Translations under genes and position numbers: made by a program
Assembly: GCA_964385405.1 (NCBI GenBank)
Contig: CAYLOT010000001.1
Span: 1-64,000, forward strand
From: CAIZGX01 sp964385405
GTDB lineage: Bacteria > Bacteroidota > Bacteroidia > Flavobacteriales_D > Sanyastnellaceae
Length of the DNA stretch: 64,000 nucleotides
Direction of reading: 5' to 3'
The notes under the pieces: model-generated
The model's input: the letters and a program-made list of their open reading frames with translations, nothing else
The model's database searches: none
What the model was told of the DNA's origin: nothing
Shown here: piece after piece, positions 17,301 to 23,704 of the stretch
How positions within the stretch are numbered: position 1 is the stretch's first letter
Layout of the letters: every line of letters begins with the position of its first letter

Positions 17301-18820
17301 ACGGTTTCGGCGATGATTTGATCAAGAAAAATAAAAAAGAGAAAGTAGATCCGTTAGATGTTGCGTTGCGATTTATAATGATGGTTCGAACCGTAAATGG
17401 AAGCTACACTAAAAATGAAGGATTGTTGCTTCCAGGTTACGCAAATACCACGAGTGTTTTAGGATTCGATAATCAGTTTGATGGACCGGGAATTGGCTTT
17501 CTGGTAGGACAACAAAATTCCGATTTAATGGGTAATCCGACCGGACGAAATTTTGCAACCGATGCGGCGGATAATGATTGGTTGGTGCAACAACAATCAT
17601 TAAATATTCAGTACAACGAAACTTTTACAGAAACCTGGAATGCGAAAGTGAATTTGGAGCCGTTTCGTTATTTCAAAATTGAACTTTCTGCAACTCGTCA
17701 AGAAGGAAAAAACTTTAACTCTTTCTTCCGCTATGATCCAACCGTAGACGACTACGTTTTCCAATCGCCAATGGAAACTGGAAATTTCTCAGCATCATTA
17801 ATTACTTGGAATACAGCCTTCATAAAAGACGACAAAGAGAACAACTACGCGAGCCCAATCTTCGATCAAATGCTTGCGAATAGACAAGAAATTTCAAGCC
17901 GATGGAACAATGAGACTTATCAATTAGCAAATCCAAACGATTCAGGTTATTACGAGGGATTTGGATCATTGTCTCAAAATGTAATTATTCCCTCATTCAT
18001 TGCAGCATATACAGGTCGGTCAACAAGTGAAGTAGCACTTAACCCATTTGCGACAAAGGCCCAACCAAACTGGAAAATCACGTACGATGGTTTAACTAAA
18101 CTGCCCGCAGTAAAGAAATACTTCAAACAATTTAACGTGTCACACAACTACCGTTCAACGGCAACAGCTTCTTATGTGAGTAATTTGAAATATGAAGAAT
18201 TCAATAATCTTCCAACAGCAATAGATCAAAGTCCAGAGCAAAACCTGATTGCAAAACAACAAATCGGTACGGTTACATTAACGGAGACAATGTCACCTTT
18301 GGTTGGATTTGACATGACTTTGAAAACGAAGAAAGTTAACGACCCATTGATTAAACTAGAGTACAAGCGTGATCGCACAATTGCTTTAGGAATGGCGAAC
18401 TATCAGATTACTGAAACAAAGAGTAATAGTTTCGTAATCGGTTTGGGTTATAAAATCACAGAAGTTCCAAATCCATTTGGAAGGAAAAAGGGAAGTAAGT
18501 TGCCCGTAAAATTGCTCGACAAGTCAACCCTTAACCTACGCGTAGACTTCACAATTCGTGAGAACTTCACCTTGATAAGAAAAATAGAAGAAAAACAAAA
18601 TCAAGTGACTGCAGGACAAACGTTGTTCAGTGTTAAATCAAGCGCGGATATGGCTATCAGTGATAAACTAACATTGCGTTTCTTCTACGATCATCAGATA
18701 AACAAACCTGCGATCTCAACAAGTTTCCAAACATCGAATATCACAACGGGACTCGCCATTCGATTTACATTGAACGGCTCAGGCGGTTCGAATACAGCGC
18801 AGCCTCAAGGTGGTAATTAA
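11399..18820 (+). CDS. sprA: T9SS outer-membrane translocon SprA (Sov)
   Basis: A 2473-residue protein, the giant single-chain barrel through which T9SS cargo crosses the outer membrane. The start is a GTG 5 bp after the ruvA stop; it gives the signal peptide VILRLLSRVIFVMALCISGWLAWA. Early landmarks are YNPETGRYEVIQKVGDKIDFRRASTMDMEDFLDFQLDKN, IKIGGDNFEHIFGSNEIEIRPQGSAELTFGLNSQRTENPRIPERQR, and VDDFEGSQSVIDLRSLNQWFMASTP, all typical of SprA. The C-terminal region carries long amphipathic strands. A lysine/aspartate-rich insert lies at residues about 1950-1982 (repeats of DAGKK, then KKNKKEK), probably a flexible loop. The ruvA-sprA linkage supports the call. It works with PorV-family proteins and the GldKLMN complex encoded 18 kb downstream. 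Confidence 0.97.
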   Translation: MKEVILRLLSRVIFVMALCISGWLAWANTSVETRVIAKSKHNFVFAPDTITPVWPNDDSPVPSEGGNGIEIPLPDNIHYSVEYNPETGRYEVIQKVGDKIDFRRASTMDMEDFLDFQLDKNVTKYWNKIKDDKSAANKEFAPVIKIGGDNFEHIFGSNEIEIRPQGSAELTFGLNSQRTENPRIPERQRKNTNFNFDQKIQMNVIGNIGTKMKLKVNYNTESTFEFENNMKVEYTGDEDQIMRKIELGTVALPLTGTLMPGSLGLFGAKVETQWGKLKNTTILTQQKGERKEITVQGGAQTTRFDIAADNYEANRHYFLSGYFRDSYDNALAALPVVNSGVNITRIEVWVVNQQANIQDVRNIMAFTDLGENSQFMSTDFNSSSLINPGQLQNPDNENNNLFNVVSNNQGILDFSNANAAIQALGYGMRQGIHYERVGNARKLTPSEYTYNSRLGFISLKQSLNNAEVLAVAYEYTLNGQTFQVGTLSQDGVAAPQALMLKMLKSSITLVKLTNGDPSPLWRNMMKNVYNLESFGISPENFRLEVWYNNPATGVNMNYIPREPLSGKLLMQVLNLDRIDAQQMPGSDGFFDFVPNAATAGGLIDATSGRVFFPMIEPFGSHLSNQIFAGLGNTPQAAQVISQVVFQPLYDSTKTAAQIGFPQLNRFRIKGEYQSASGSEISLNALNIPQGAVTVTAGGMRLVEGTDFTVNYNLGKVTILNESIMSSGQPINVSVESNSMFNLQYKTLLGSRFDYKFSDHLAMGATFMNLRERPLTQKVNAGDDPVNNAMIGFDMNFQKEVPIITKWIDRIPGIQTKEKSIVTFNLEAAKIFPGHSRAISKDGNAYVDDFEGSQSVIDLRSLNQWFMASTPKLQSSLFPEGDFEDSLVYGANRAHLSWYIIDPLFFRNSSYTPPNVTADMQSDHRMREVLESEVFPNRQLPQGQPPNIACLDLTYYPEERGMYNFELPNGYAGRSAGLNSDGTLKDPESRWGGIQRALTTTDFETSNVQFIQFWLMDPFNEDSENIEGGDLYFNLGNVSEDIMNDSHMSFENGFPSANNDLPIEQGTWGNYPSPTTFNVVNAFDYTSGNYKQQDIGLDGLNSQAEQSYFSNWLLQMQGFLTPDAYIKYQQDPSADDFNYFRSSQADAADLNTLERYKDFNRNEGNSNTDTPDGYPIAATTIPNSEDINQDITLNTIESYFQYKVSLRPEDLGDANLGRNYITDTFVTTKTTANNEDRQIRWYQFKIPIREFEKRVGSIPDFRSIRYIRMFLKGWEEPVTLRFARLELVRGEWRKYDYSLAGNQEQEINDDPETSFSIAAVNIEENGNREPVPYTVPPGIIREQDVASANLRNLNEQSLSLSVCNLKDGDARATYRNVNYDLRQYKRLRMFAHAEAAGIQSELKDNDVSVFIRLGSDFDQNYYEYEVPMSVTPWYTNNDDEIWPLENNFDIKLSDLQNLKINRPSTTSVLSVVDTILDNNVHLSVKGNPNLANITTLMIGIRNPDKDTNPFGVTDDGKSECATVWVNELRLSEFDEKSGSAAIARLNAQLADFGNLAVSGNISTPGWGAIEQRVQQRQQETKMGLDASSTLQLGKFFPKDWGVQLPMYLGFSENVQTPRYSPLQPDIQMTDLPTMNKPLKQKSQTYTKRRSINFTNVKIAPKKDASDAKGVGLPGADDKGKPGTQAAPTNSDKPKFYGIDNFSVSYAYNETYFRDINTDWRLQKQYQGAFDYSFTNKPKEFKPLANVPVIKTSKYLKWLKDFNFYAGVKQVSFRTEMNRSYETSRIRNNSLELTGVYSDMLIQTQAQKNWNWTRNYSMKYDLTKNLKTDFTASNIALVGEPRGVINKNDVDWYESYKDSVWSNIQNFGETTTYNHNVGVTYKLPLDKFPLLNFMSADARYGGTFRWDRAPFTQDTLGNTIQNSRQIQLNAQGNFETLYNNSPRLKQALTGKKPDAGKKDAGKKDDPSKKDGFGDDLIKKNKKEKVDPLDVALRFIMMVRTVNGSYTKNEGLLLPGYANTTSVLGFDNQFDGPGIGFLVGQQNSDLMGNPTGRNFATDAADNDWLVQQQSLNIQYNETFTETWNAKVNLEPFRYFKIELSATRQEGKNFNSFFRYDPTVDDYVFQSPMETGNFSASLITWNTAFIKDDKENNYASPIFDQMLANRQEISSRWNNETYQLANPNDSGYYEGFGSLSQNVIIPSFIAAYTGRSTSEVALNPFATKAQPNWKITYDGLTKLPAVKKYFKQFNVSHNYRSTATASYVSNLKYEEFNNLPTAIDQSPEQNLIAKQQIGTVTLTETMSPLVGFDMTLKTKKVNDPLIKLEYKRDRTIALGMANYQITETKSNSFVIGLGYKITEVPNPFGRKKGSKLPVKLLDKSTLNLRVDFTIRENFTLIRKIEEKQNQVTAGQTLFSVKSSADMAISDKLTLRFFYDHQINKPAISTSFQTSNITTGLAIRFTLNGSGGSNTAQPQGGN

Positions 18821-18874
18821 TTTTGAGTTTACTCGAGGAGTTTAATCTTTTATTCGATTAGTGTTTCTCAGTAT

Positions 18875-18882
18875 TAATTTTG
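18875..18882 (+). promoter_or_regulatory. Putative -7 element for the VTC-domain gene
   Basis: TAATTTTG at 18875-18882 is a perfect TAnnTTTG. Nineteen bp upstream there is TTC rather than TTG. It places transcription start near 18888, which argues for the TTG start codon at 18909 rather than the GTG at 18861. Confidence 0.35.
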
Positions 18883-18908
18883 TGTTAAGTTCGTATGATA
18901 TTTACGTT

Positions 18909-19661
18909 TTGAATCCAATAGAGCAAATAATACAACAGTTTCGCCCTATTTCTTTAAAGGAAATGGATGGGGTTGAGCTAATGAATAGAACAGATACAAA
19001 GTTCGTTGTGTCATTCGATCAATTGCTTTCTATCTTGGAAGAAGTAAAGACCACTTATCGAATTCTTGAAGTAAACAATGTGCGTTTTAGTCATTACGAA
19101 ACGCTTTATTACGACACAGATGATTTTCTTTTTTACACACGTCACCACAATGGCAAGAAGAATAGATGGAAAATAAGAAAGCGTTCTTATGTAGATAGTC
19201 ACCTAAATTTTCTAGAACTTAAGTTTAAAACGAATCGTGGGAGAACGCAAAAACAGCGCACGGGAATCCCTGAAATAGGAATGGAACTTAATGGCGATGA
19301 AGAGAAATTTATTGGAAGAAAAGCTGGGATAGATTTTCACTTGTCTCCACAGGTGAAGAACAATTTCACACGTTTAACACTCGTAGAACCAAGCCTGCCA
19401 GAGAGAATTACAATTGACTTAGAGCTGTCCTTTGAGTGGAATAGAATTTCCAAGCAATTGAAGCAAATTGTAATTGTAGAGGTAAAGCAAGAGAACCGGA
19501 ATAGACTATCCCCTTTCGTTCAAGCATTGAAGAAAAGACATGTCAGAGAAGAGAGTATTAGTAAATACTGCTTGGGTATAGCAATGCTTGTTCCTTTTGT
19601 GAAGAAGAATAATTTTAAAGAGAAGTTAATTAAAGTCAATAAATTAGAATCAATAAAGTAA
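18909..19661 (+). CDS. VTC-domain (polyphosphate polymerase-like) triphosphate tunnel protein
   Basis: About 250 residues forming a triphosphate-tunnel (VTC) domain. Visible landmarks are FRPISLKEMDGVELMNRTDTKFVV, YYDTDDFLFYTRHHNGKKNRWKIRKRSY (basic tunnel residues), LNFLELKFKTNRGRTQKQR (ExK strand characteristic of tunnel enzymes), and KQIVIVEVKQENRNRLSPFVQALKKR. In yeast the VTC4 domain makes polyphosphate from ATP; bacterial relatives are usually annotated as polyphosphate polymerase-domain proteins without proof. Start choice is uncertain: TTG 18909 fits the conserved N-terminus and a -7 box just upstream, GTG 18861 adds 16 unconserved residues, ATG 18963 would remove conserved sequence. 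The DUF4956 membrane protein starts 4 bp downstream, a pairing seen in many bacteria and reminiscent of the membrane-coupled VTC complex. Confidence 0.85.
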   Translation: MNPIEQIIQQFRPISLKEMDGVELMNRTDTKFVVSFDQLLSILEEVKTTYRILEVNNVRFSHYETLYYDTDDFLFYTRHHNGKKNRWKIRKRSYVDSHLNFLELKFKTNRGRTQKQRTGIPEIGMELNGDEEKFIGRKAGIDFHLSPQVKNNFTRLTLVEPSLPERITIDLELSFEWNRISKQLKQIVIVEVKQENRNRLSPFVQALKKRHVREESISKYCLGIAMLVPFVKKNNFKEKLIKVNKLESIK

Positions 19662-19665
19662 GATC

Positions 19666-20358
19666 ATGATAAATACTCTTCATACTATTTTTTTGCAGAC
19701 AGATTTCGACCCGATGGGCGGAATGAAATTTATTCATCTTGAAGATTTCTTGGGTCTAATTATTCGCCTCTCGGTGCACATGCTTTTCGTGCTGCTTTTA
19801 GTTCGAATGATTTATTACCCAATTGCCAAGAGAAAGGATTTCCTTTTTACGTATTTGCTATTCAGTTTAACAATCTTTCTCATGTGTTTTATGCTGGAAA
19901 GCGTAAAACTTCAAATGGGATTCGCGTTAGGTTTATTCGCCGTTTTCGGAATTATCCGCTACCGAACAGATGCAATTCCAATCAAGGAAATGACATACTT
20001 ATTCGTTGTCATTGGTATGTCAGTCATGAATGCACTAATCAATAAGAAGATTTCATTGGTTGAATTGTCATTCGCAAATCTTGTTATCATTGGTGCAACA
20101 TATGGCCTAGAGCGTGTTTGGTTGTTGCGTCATGAAGCTCAGAAAATCATTGTATATGAAAACATTGATTTAATTAAAGTGGGAAGAGAAGAAGAGATGA
20201 AAGCAGATATCGAAGCAAGAACAGGTATTAAAGTTAACCGCTTCGAAATTGGAAAGATCGATTTTCTTCGAGATACTGCTTTAATTAAAATTTACTTCTT
20301 CGAAGACGAACAGGGCAATCAAATGGATGATTCCTTCTCAGGTAATATCAACGTTTAA
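19666..20358 (+). CDS. DUF4956 multi-spanning membrane protein
   Basis: A 230-residue inner-membrane protein. Predicted helices: about residues 25-45 (FLGLIIRLSVHMLFVLLLVRMIYY), 54-72 (FLFTYLLFSLTIFLMCFML), 78-90, and 104-140 (MTYLFVVIGMSVMNALI, VELSFANLVIIGATYGLERVW). The conserved DUF4956 core is LQMGFALGLFAVFGIIRYRTDAIPIKEMTYLFVVIGM, with the charged RYRTD motif between helices. The C-terminal 80 residues form a cytoplasmic domain (RHEAQKIIVYENIDLIKVGREEEMKADIEARTGIKVNRFEIGKIDFLRDTALIKIYF). Function is unknown. Its gene is 4 bp after the VTC-domain gene, so it probably anchors that enzyme to the membrane or moves its product, by analogy with the yeast vacuolar VTC complex (inference). Confidence 0.9.
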   Translation: MINTLHTIFLQTDFDPMGGMKFIHLEDFLGLIIRLSVHMLFVLLLVRMIYYPIAKRKDFLFTYLLFSLTIFLMCFMLESVKLQMGFALGLFAVFGIIRYRTDAIPIKEMTYLFVVIGMSVMNALINKKISLVELSFANLVIIGATYGLERVWLLRHEAQKIIVYENIDLIKVGREEEMKADIEARTGIKVNRFEIGKIDFLRDTALIKIYFFEDEQGNQMDDSFSGNINV

Positions 20359-20363
20359 GTCTT

Positions 20364-21416
20364 TTAATTAAACATATTCCAGCGCAATACATCGTCTTCA
20401 GCGATGTCTTGCGCTGTTTTCTTTCCTACCAATTGTGAGATGTCTTTTGGTGAAATCCCACTAGCGGGGCGCTTCCATGTAAGATCTTCGAAAGTCACCA
20501 CATGCCCAACAGGCATAGCTTTCGCTGCAACTAAACTTCTGCGCGCATTTGCGCGTGCTGGAGCCTCATCTTCAATTGCAGTTAATTCAAATCCTCCGAG
20601 TAATTCAATGGTACGATCTATTCGTTTATGGAAATTTTTTAAATCTTCTATATCCATGGCGTGGTAATGATCGTTACCCGGCAAAGTCTTATCGTGAGTA
20701 AAGTGTTTCTCCAAAACGGCCGCTCCCAGTAAGGTAGCTACTTCAAGCGTATGCATATCTTTCGGAAGTGTGTGATCGCTGTAGCCAGGAACTACATTAG
20801 GGAAGGTTGAAATTAAATCTTTGATCATTCCCAAATGTGCGTTCTGATCCGGTGTTGGATAATTCAATACGCAGTGCATCAAGCACAGCTTATTTCCGAA
20901 CTTCGCAATTGTTTCAACCGCTTGTTGAACTTCCCACTTGTAGGAAGCCCCCGTGCTTAAGATGATAGGCTTACCAAATTTACATTGATGTTCAATGAAA
21001 GGAAGATTCGTAATATCTGAACTTGAAATCTTGTACACGTTCATTAAATCGTTCAAGAAATTAGCACTCTCCACATCGAATGCCGTGCTCATGAATTCAA
21101 TACCAACCTCTTCGCAATAACCCGCCAACTGCTCGAATTCGTTCTTCCAGAATTTATCGTATTTCTTGAATAATTCAAACTGACTGCGCGTAGGCTCTTT
21201 TGTGATGTCCCAATAATACGGACTGTCTTTGCTCGCAATGGTTTCAGCCTTGTACGTTTGAAACTTTATTGCATGAGCACCGCCTTCCGCAGCTTCATCA
21301 ATGAGTCTTTTCGCTAGATCCATTGAGCCTTCGTGGTTCACACCGGCTTCGGCAATGATAAATGGACGAACAATTTTTTTTGAATCGTAGTTGTCGAGGA
21401 AATCGGTTAAGCTCAT
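20364..21416 (-). CDS. NeuB-family N-acetylneuraminate (nonulosonate) synthase
   Basis: A 350-residue enzyme that condenses phosphoenolpyruvate with a six-carbon amino sugar to make a nine-carbon sialic, legionaminic or pseudaminic acid. Landmarks: RPFIIAEAGVNHEGSMDLAKRLIDEAAEGGAHAIKFQTYKAE, IKILSTGA-like GKPIILSTGASYKWEV, LMHCVLNYPTPDQNAHLGMI, VVPGYSDHTLP, AAVLEKHFTHDKTLPGNDHYHAM, and a C-terminal SAF antifreeze-like domain (ARRSLVAAKAMPVGHVVTFEDLTWKRPASGISPKDISQLVGKKTAQDIAEDDVLRW). The frame is open further upstream into the M20 gene, but the ATG at 21416, 2 bp after the M20 stop, begins the conserved domain. No partner genes for nucleotide activation (neuA-like) or epimerisation (neuC-like) are in the window, so the product is unclear. 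Confidence 0.9.
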   Translation of the reverse strand: MSLTDFLDNYDSKKIVRPFIIAEAGVNHEGSMDLAKRLIDEAAEGGAHAIKFQTYKAETIASKDSPYYWDITKEPTRSQFELFKKYDKFWKNEFEQLAGYCEEVGIEFMSTAFDVESANFLNDLMNVYKISSSDITNLPFIEHQCKFGKPIILSTGASYKWEVQQAVETIAKFGNKLCLMHCVLNYPTPDQNAHLGMIKDLISTFPNVVPGYSDHTLPKDMHTLEVATLLGAAVLEKHFTHDKTLPGNDHYHAMDIEDLKNFHKRIDRTIELLGGFELTAIEDEAPARANARRSLVAAKAMPVGHVVTFEDLTWKRPASGISPKDISQLVGKKTAQDIAEDDVLRWNMFN

Positions 21417-21418
21417 GG

Positions 21419-22600
21419 TTATTTTAATTCTTGAATAGCATGCCACGCGAGCAAGCCCATTCCGATTTTGAGTGCATTTTCGTTTACAGCGAATTTGCTG
21501 TTGTGAACGGGAGCGTTCATTGTCCCGTCTTCGTTTGAAGTTCCAAGACGATAGAAACATCCGGGCATCTGTTGCGAATAATAGGCGAAGTCTTCAGCTG
21601 TAGTGCGCATGTCTAATTCAACCACATTCTCTTCGCCAAGATATTCTTTGGCTTGTTCAATAGCCCTTTCAGTTAACTCCGGATTGTTGTACACAACAGG
21701 ATATCCTTTTTCAATTCGAAAGTCTAAGGTTCCGCCCATTCCTTCAACCAATCCTTTCGCGAGAGAAATAATTTTTTCATGTGCAGTTGTTCTCCAAGTT
21801 TCAGAAAAAGTGCGAAAGGTCCCTTCCAGTTTTACTTCATTCGGAATAATATTCGTAGCTCCGTTACCTATTATTTTTCCGAAGGAAAGAACAGTAGGTA
21901 TTTGTGGATTGCTCCACCGCGATGCAACTTGCTGCAATGCTACAAGCAAGTGTGAAGCTATTAAAATGGGGTCAATACATTGGTCGGGCTTTGCCCCGTG
22001 TCCGCCTTTTCCTTTGATTGTAACATAAAGTTCGTCGGCCGATGCCATATAAGCTCCTGCACGATAACCCACCTTTCCAGCAGGCAGTTCAGGGAAAACG
22101 TGCTGACCAAAAATTCCATCTGGAGTTTTTTCACGAAACAGTCCGTCTTTTATCATAAGCGACGCACCCCCAGGAAGAACCTCTTCAGCCGGTTGGAAAA
22201 CTAAAATAACTTTTCCACCCCAATGAGACTTTGTTTCATTTAAAATTTTCGCGGCACCAAGAAGAGAGGCGGTATGGACATCGTGGCCGCATGCATGCAT
22301 AACTCCTTCAACTGTACTTTTAAATGGAAGGTCATTTTCTTCCAAAATTGGAAGAGCATCCATATCGCCGCGCAAGGCAATGCTTTTTGAAGAAGCAATT
22401 TCTCCCGTTATTTCAGCACGTATCCCATAGCCACCAATATTCTCGGTAAATGAAATACCCCAATCGTGAAGTTGCTGAGCAACAAAAGCCGATGTGTTTT
22501 TTTCTTGATAAGAAAGTTCCGGATTAGCGTGTATGTGTCTGCGAATCGAAACAATTTCTTCGAAATGTTTTTCTGAAAGTTCGTGTATTAAATCTTTCAT
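21419..22600 (-). CDS. M20-family amidohydrolase (N-acyl amino acid deacylase type)
   Basis: A 393-residue metallohydrolase of the hippurate hydrolase / N-acyl-L-amino acid amidohydrolase type. The ATG at 22600 overlaps the upstream stop as ATGA; an in-frame TTG 9 bp earlier is less likely. Metal-binding motifs: GVMHACGHDVHTASLLGAAKIL (Cys/His/His), FQPAEEVLPGGASLMIKDG (the catalytic and bridging glutamates), GIFGQHVFPELPAG, VELDMRTTAEDFAYY (aspartate/glutamate), and the final APVHNSKFAVNE histidine. The dimerisation domain covers about residues 180-290. Substrate cannot be read from sequence. It sits between the DUF4258-like gene and a NeuB-family gene, so a role in removing an acyl group from a sugar or amino acid precursor is conceivable but unsupported. 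Confidence 0.93.
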   Translation of the reverse strand: MKDLIHELSEKHFEEIVSIRRHIHANPELSYQEKNTSAFVAQQLHDWGISFTENIGGYGIRAEITGEIASSKSIALRGDMDALPILEENDLPFKSTVEGVMHACGHDVHTASLLGAAKILNETKSHWGGKVILVFQPAEEVLPGGASLMIKDGLFREKTPDGIFGQHVFPELPAGKVGYRAGAYMASADELYVTIKGKGGHGAKPDQCIDPILIASHLLVALQQVASRWSNPQIPTVLSFGKIIGNGATNIIPNEVKLEGTFRTFSETWRTTAHEKIISLAKGLVEGMGGTLDFRIEKGYPVVYNNPELTERAIEQAKEYLGEENVVELDMRTTAEDFAYYSQQMPGCFYRLGTSNEDGTMNAPVHNSKFAVNENALKIGMGLLAWHAIQELK

Positions 22601-22980
22601 GGTGCGCAATCACATTTTGTTTTTTCGCCTTCCCGACTAGCTTCAGCAACAGTCACTGTGGAATCGGTGCAGAGGATAATATAATTCACGTTGTTGTGAG
22701 AGAGGAAGTAACGCTTGGGATTAGTCTGCGCATCTGATTTAGAGAAATCTACTTCGCCTTGCCATTTGGCTGTTTCGAAATTTTCCATTGAAATTCCTTG
22801 ACAATCCATTCGGCATTTCCCGTGATTGGTAACCAAAGTTTTTGAAGCTTGAATCTGTTTCATGATTTGTTTTCCAGGCAACCAACCCAACCAATCGTAG
22901 TTTGGGAACATCATAAATACAAGCAAGCATCCAATGGTTAATCCAGTGGCAAAAAGTAAAAGTCTTCTTCTAAATTTCAT
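22597..22980 (-). CDS. Small membrane-anchored DUF4258-like protein
   Basis: About 127 residues starting MKFRRRLLLFATGLTIGCLLVFMMFPNYDWLGWLPGKQ: a short positively charged N-terminus then a single membrane helix or uncleaved signal. The soluble part (about residues 38-127) contains CRMDCQGISMENFETAKWQGEVDFSKSD, then RYFLSHNNVNYIILCTDSTVTVAEASREGEKTKCDC. The order (Arg-Met / Gly-Ile-Ser, a sequence strand, then YIILC) resembles DUF4258 proteins, a guess from memory. The ending CDC, with two earlier cysteines, may form disulfides or bind metal. An upstream in-frame ATG at 23007 would remove the normal N-terminal arrangement; 22980 is preferred. First gene of the operon with M20 and NeuB. Confidence 0.6.
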   Translation of the reverse strand: MKFRRRLLLFATGLTIGCLLVFMMFPNYDWLGWLPGKQIMKQIQASKTLVTNHGKCRMDCQGISMENFETAKWQGEVDFSKSDAQTNPKRYFLSHNNVNYIILCTDSTVTVAEASREGEKTKCDCAP

Positions 22981-23022
22981 GGTCTTCTGATTCCCACAAA
23001 AGTGCATAAAATTTCCGAGTTA

Positions 23023-23039
23023 GCCATTAACTTAGTGGC
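23023..23039. promoter_or_regulatory. Interrupted dyad between the DUF4258-like and ABC transporter genes
   Basis: GCCATTAACTTAGTGGC is an 8-1-8 inverted repeat (one imperfect pair) centred on 23031, ending 5 bp before the ABC ATPase ATG at 23045. Its size and odd centre resemble Fur/Zur-family operators; regulator identity is inference. Confidence 0.4.
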
Positions 23040-23044
23040 CAATT

Positions 23045-23692
23045 ATGGCAATCATACAAACAAGTAATTTAACATACTCCTTTTCGAAAGGACCAAGCTT
23101 GATTTTCCCTTCCATTCAAGCAGAGGAAAATAGCGAGTTGTTAATCTTAGGAAGCAGCGGAACCGGCAAAACTACGTTACTTCATTTGCTAGCAGGATTG
23201 AGAAAACCAACATCCGGAGAAGTAGAAGTGAACGGAGTGAAGTTGAGTTCACTGAGTGGCGCTTCGCTAGATCGCTTCAGAGGGAAAAACATTGGAGTTG
23301 TTTTTCAAACTTCACATTTCGTGCAGTCGCTTTCGGTCATAGATAACATTCTGTTAGCACCCTATTTTTCGAACAACAAAATTTCAAAGTCTGATGCTGA
23401 GAAAATGTTAGATCGTTTAAATATTCTTTCAAAGAAAAATAAAAAAACGTCTACGTTAAGCGTTGGAGAACAACAACGCGTTGCCATTGCTCGTGCATTG
23501 TTGAATAACCCATCTTTAATCTTGGCTGACGAGCCTACCAGCGCACTCGACGATACAAATGCGAAAGAGGTGTTGAACCTTTTACGCGAACAAACGCATG
23601 CGTTGAAAGCTGCATTGCTTGTAGTTACACACGATAATCGATTGAAAGATGAAGTGAAGCAACGCATTGAATTAACTACTTCTAACCGATAA
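23045..23692 (+). CDS. ABC transporter ATP-binding protein (LolD/MacB type)
   Basis: A 215-residue ATPase subunit. Walker A is LILGSSGTGKTTLLHLLAG (about residues 35-53), Q-loop GVVFQTSHFV, signature LSVGEQQRVAIARALL, Walker B NPSLILADEPTSALDD, and H-loop LLVVTHDNRL. Short length and the RFRGKNIGVVFQ segment place it with LolD/MacB/FtsE-like ATPases that pair with FtsX-domain permeases, acting by moving periplasmic domains rather than pumping small solutes directly. The permease gene begins 12 bp downstream. The operon order ATPase, permease, DUF3299-like protein matches the zinc-responsive PA4064-PA4066 (Pseudomonas) and zrg (Vibrio cholerae) clusters as I recall them, so a metal-related role is likely. 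Confidence 0.93.
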   Translation: MAIIQTSNLTYSFSKGPSLIFPSIQAEENSELLILGSSGTGKTTLLHLLAGLRKPTSGEVEVNGVKLSSLSGASLDRFRGKNIGVVFQTSHFVQSLSVIDNILLAPYFSNNKISKSDAEKMLDRLNILSKKNKKTSTLSVGEQQRVAIARALLNNPSLILADEPTSALDDTNAKEVLNLLREQTHALKAALLVVTHDNRLKDEVKQRIELTTSNR

Positions 23693-23704
23693 CCAGAATT
23701 CAAC

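Noticed and set aside
16230..17345. Lysine/aspartate-rich part of SprA as a separate repeat element
   Set aside because: It is a short low-complexity loop within one protein; no matching copy was found elsewhere in the window.
18861..18908. GTG start of the VTC-domain gene at 18861
   Set aside because: Adds 16 residues before the conserved start and precedes a -7 box that lies inside the extension.
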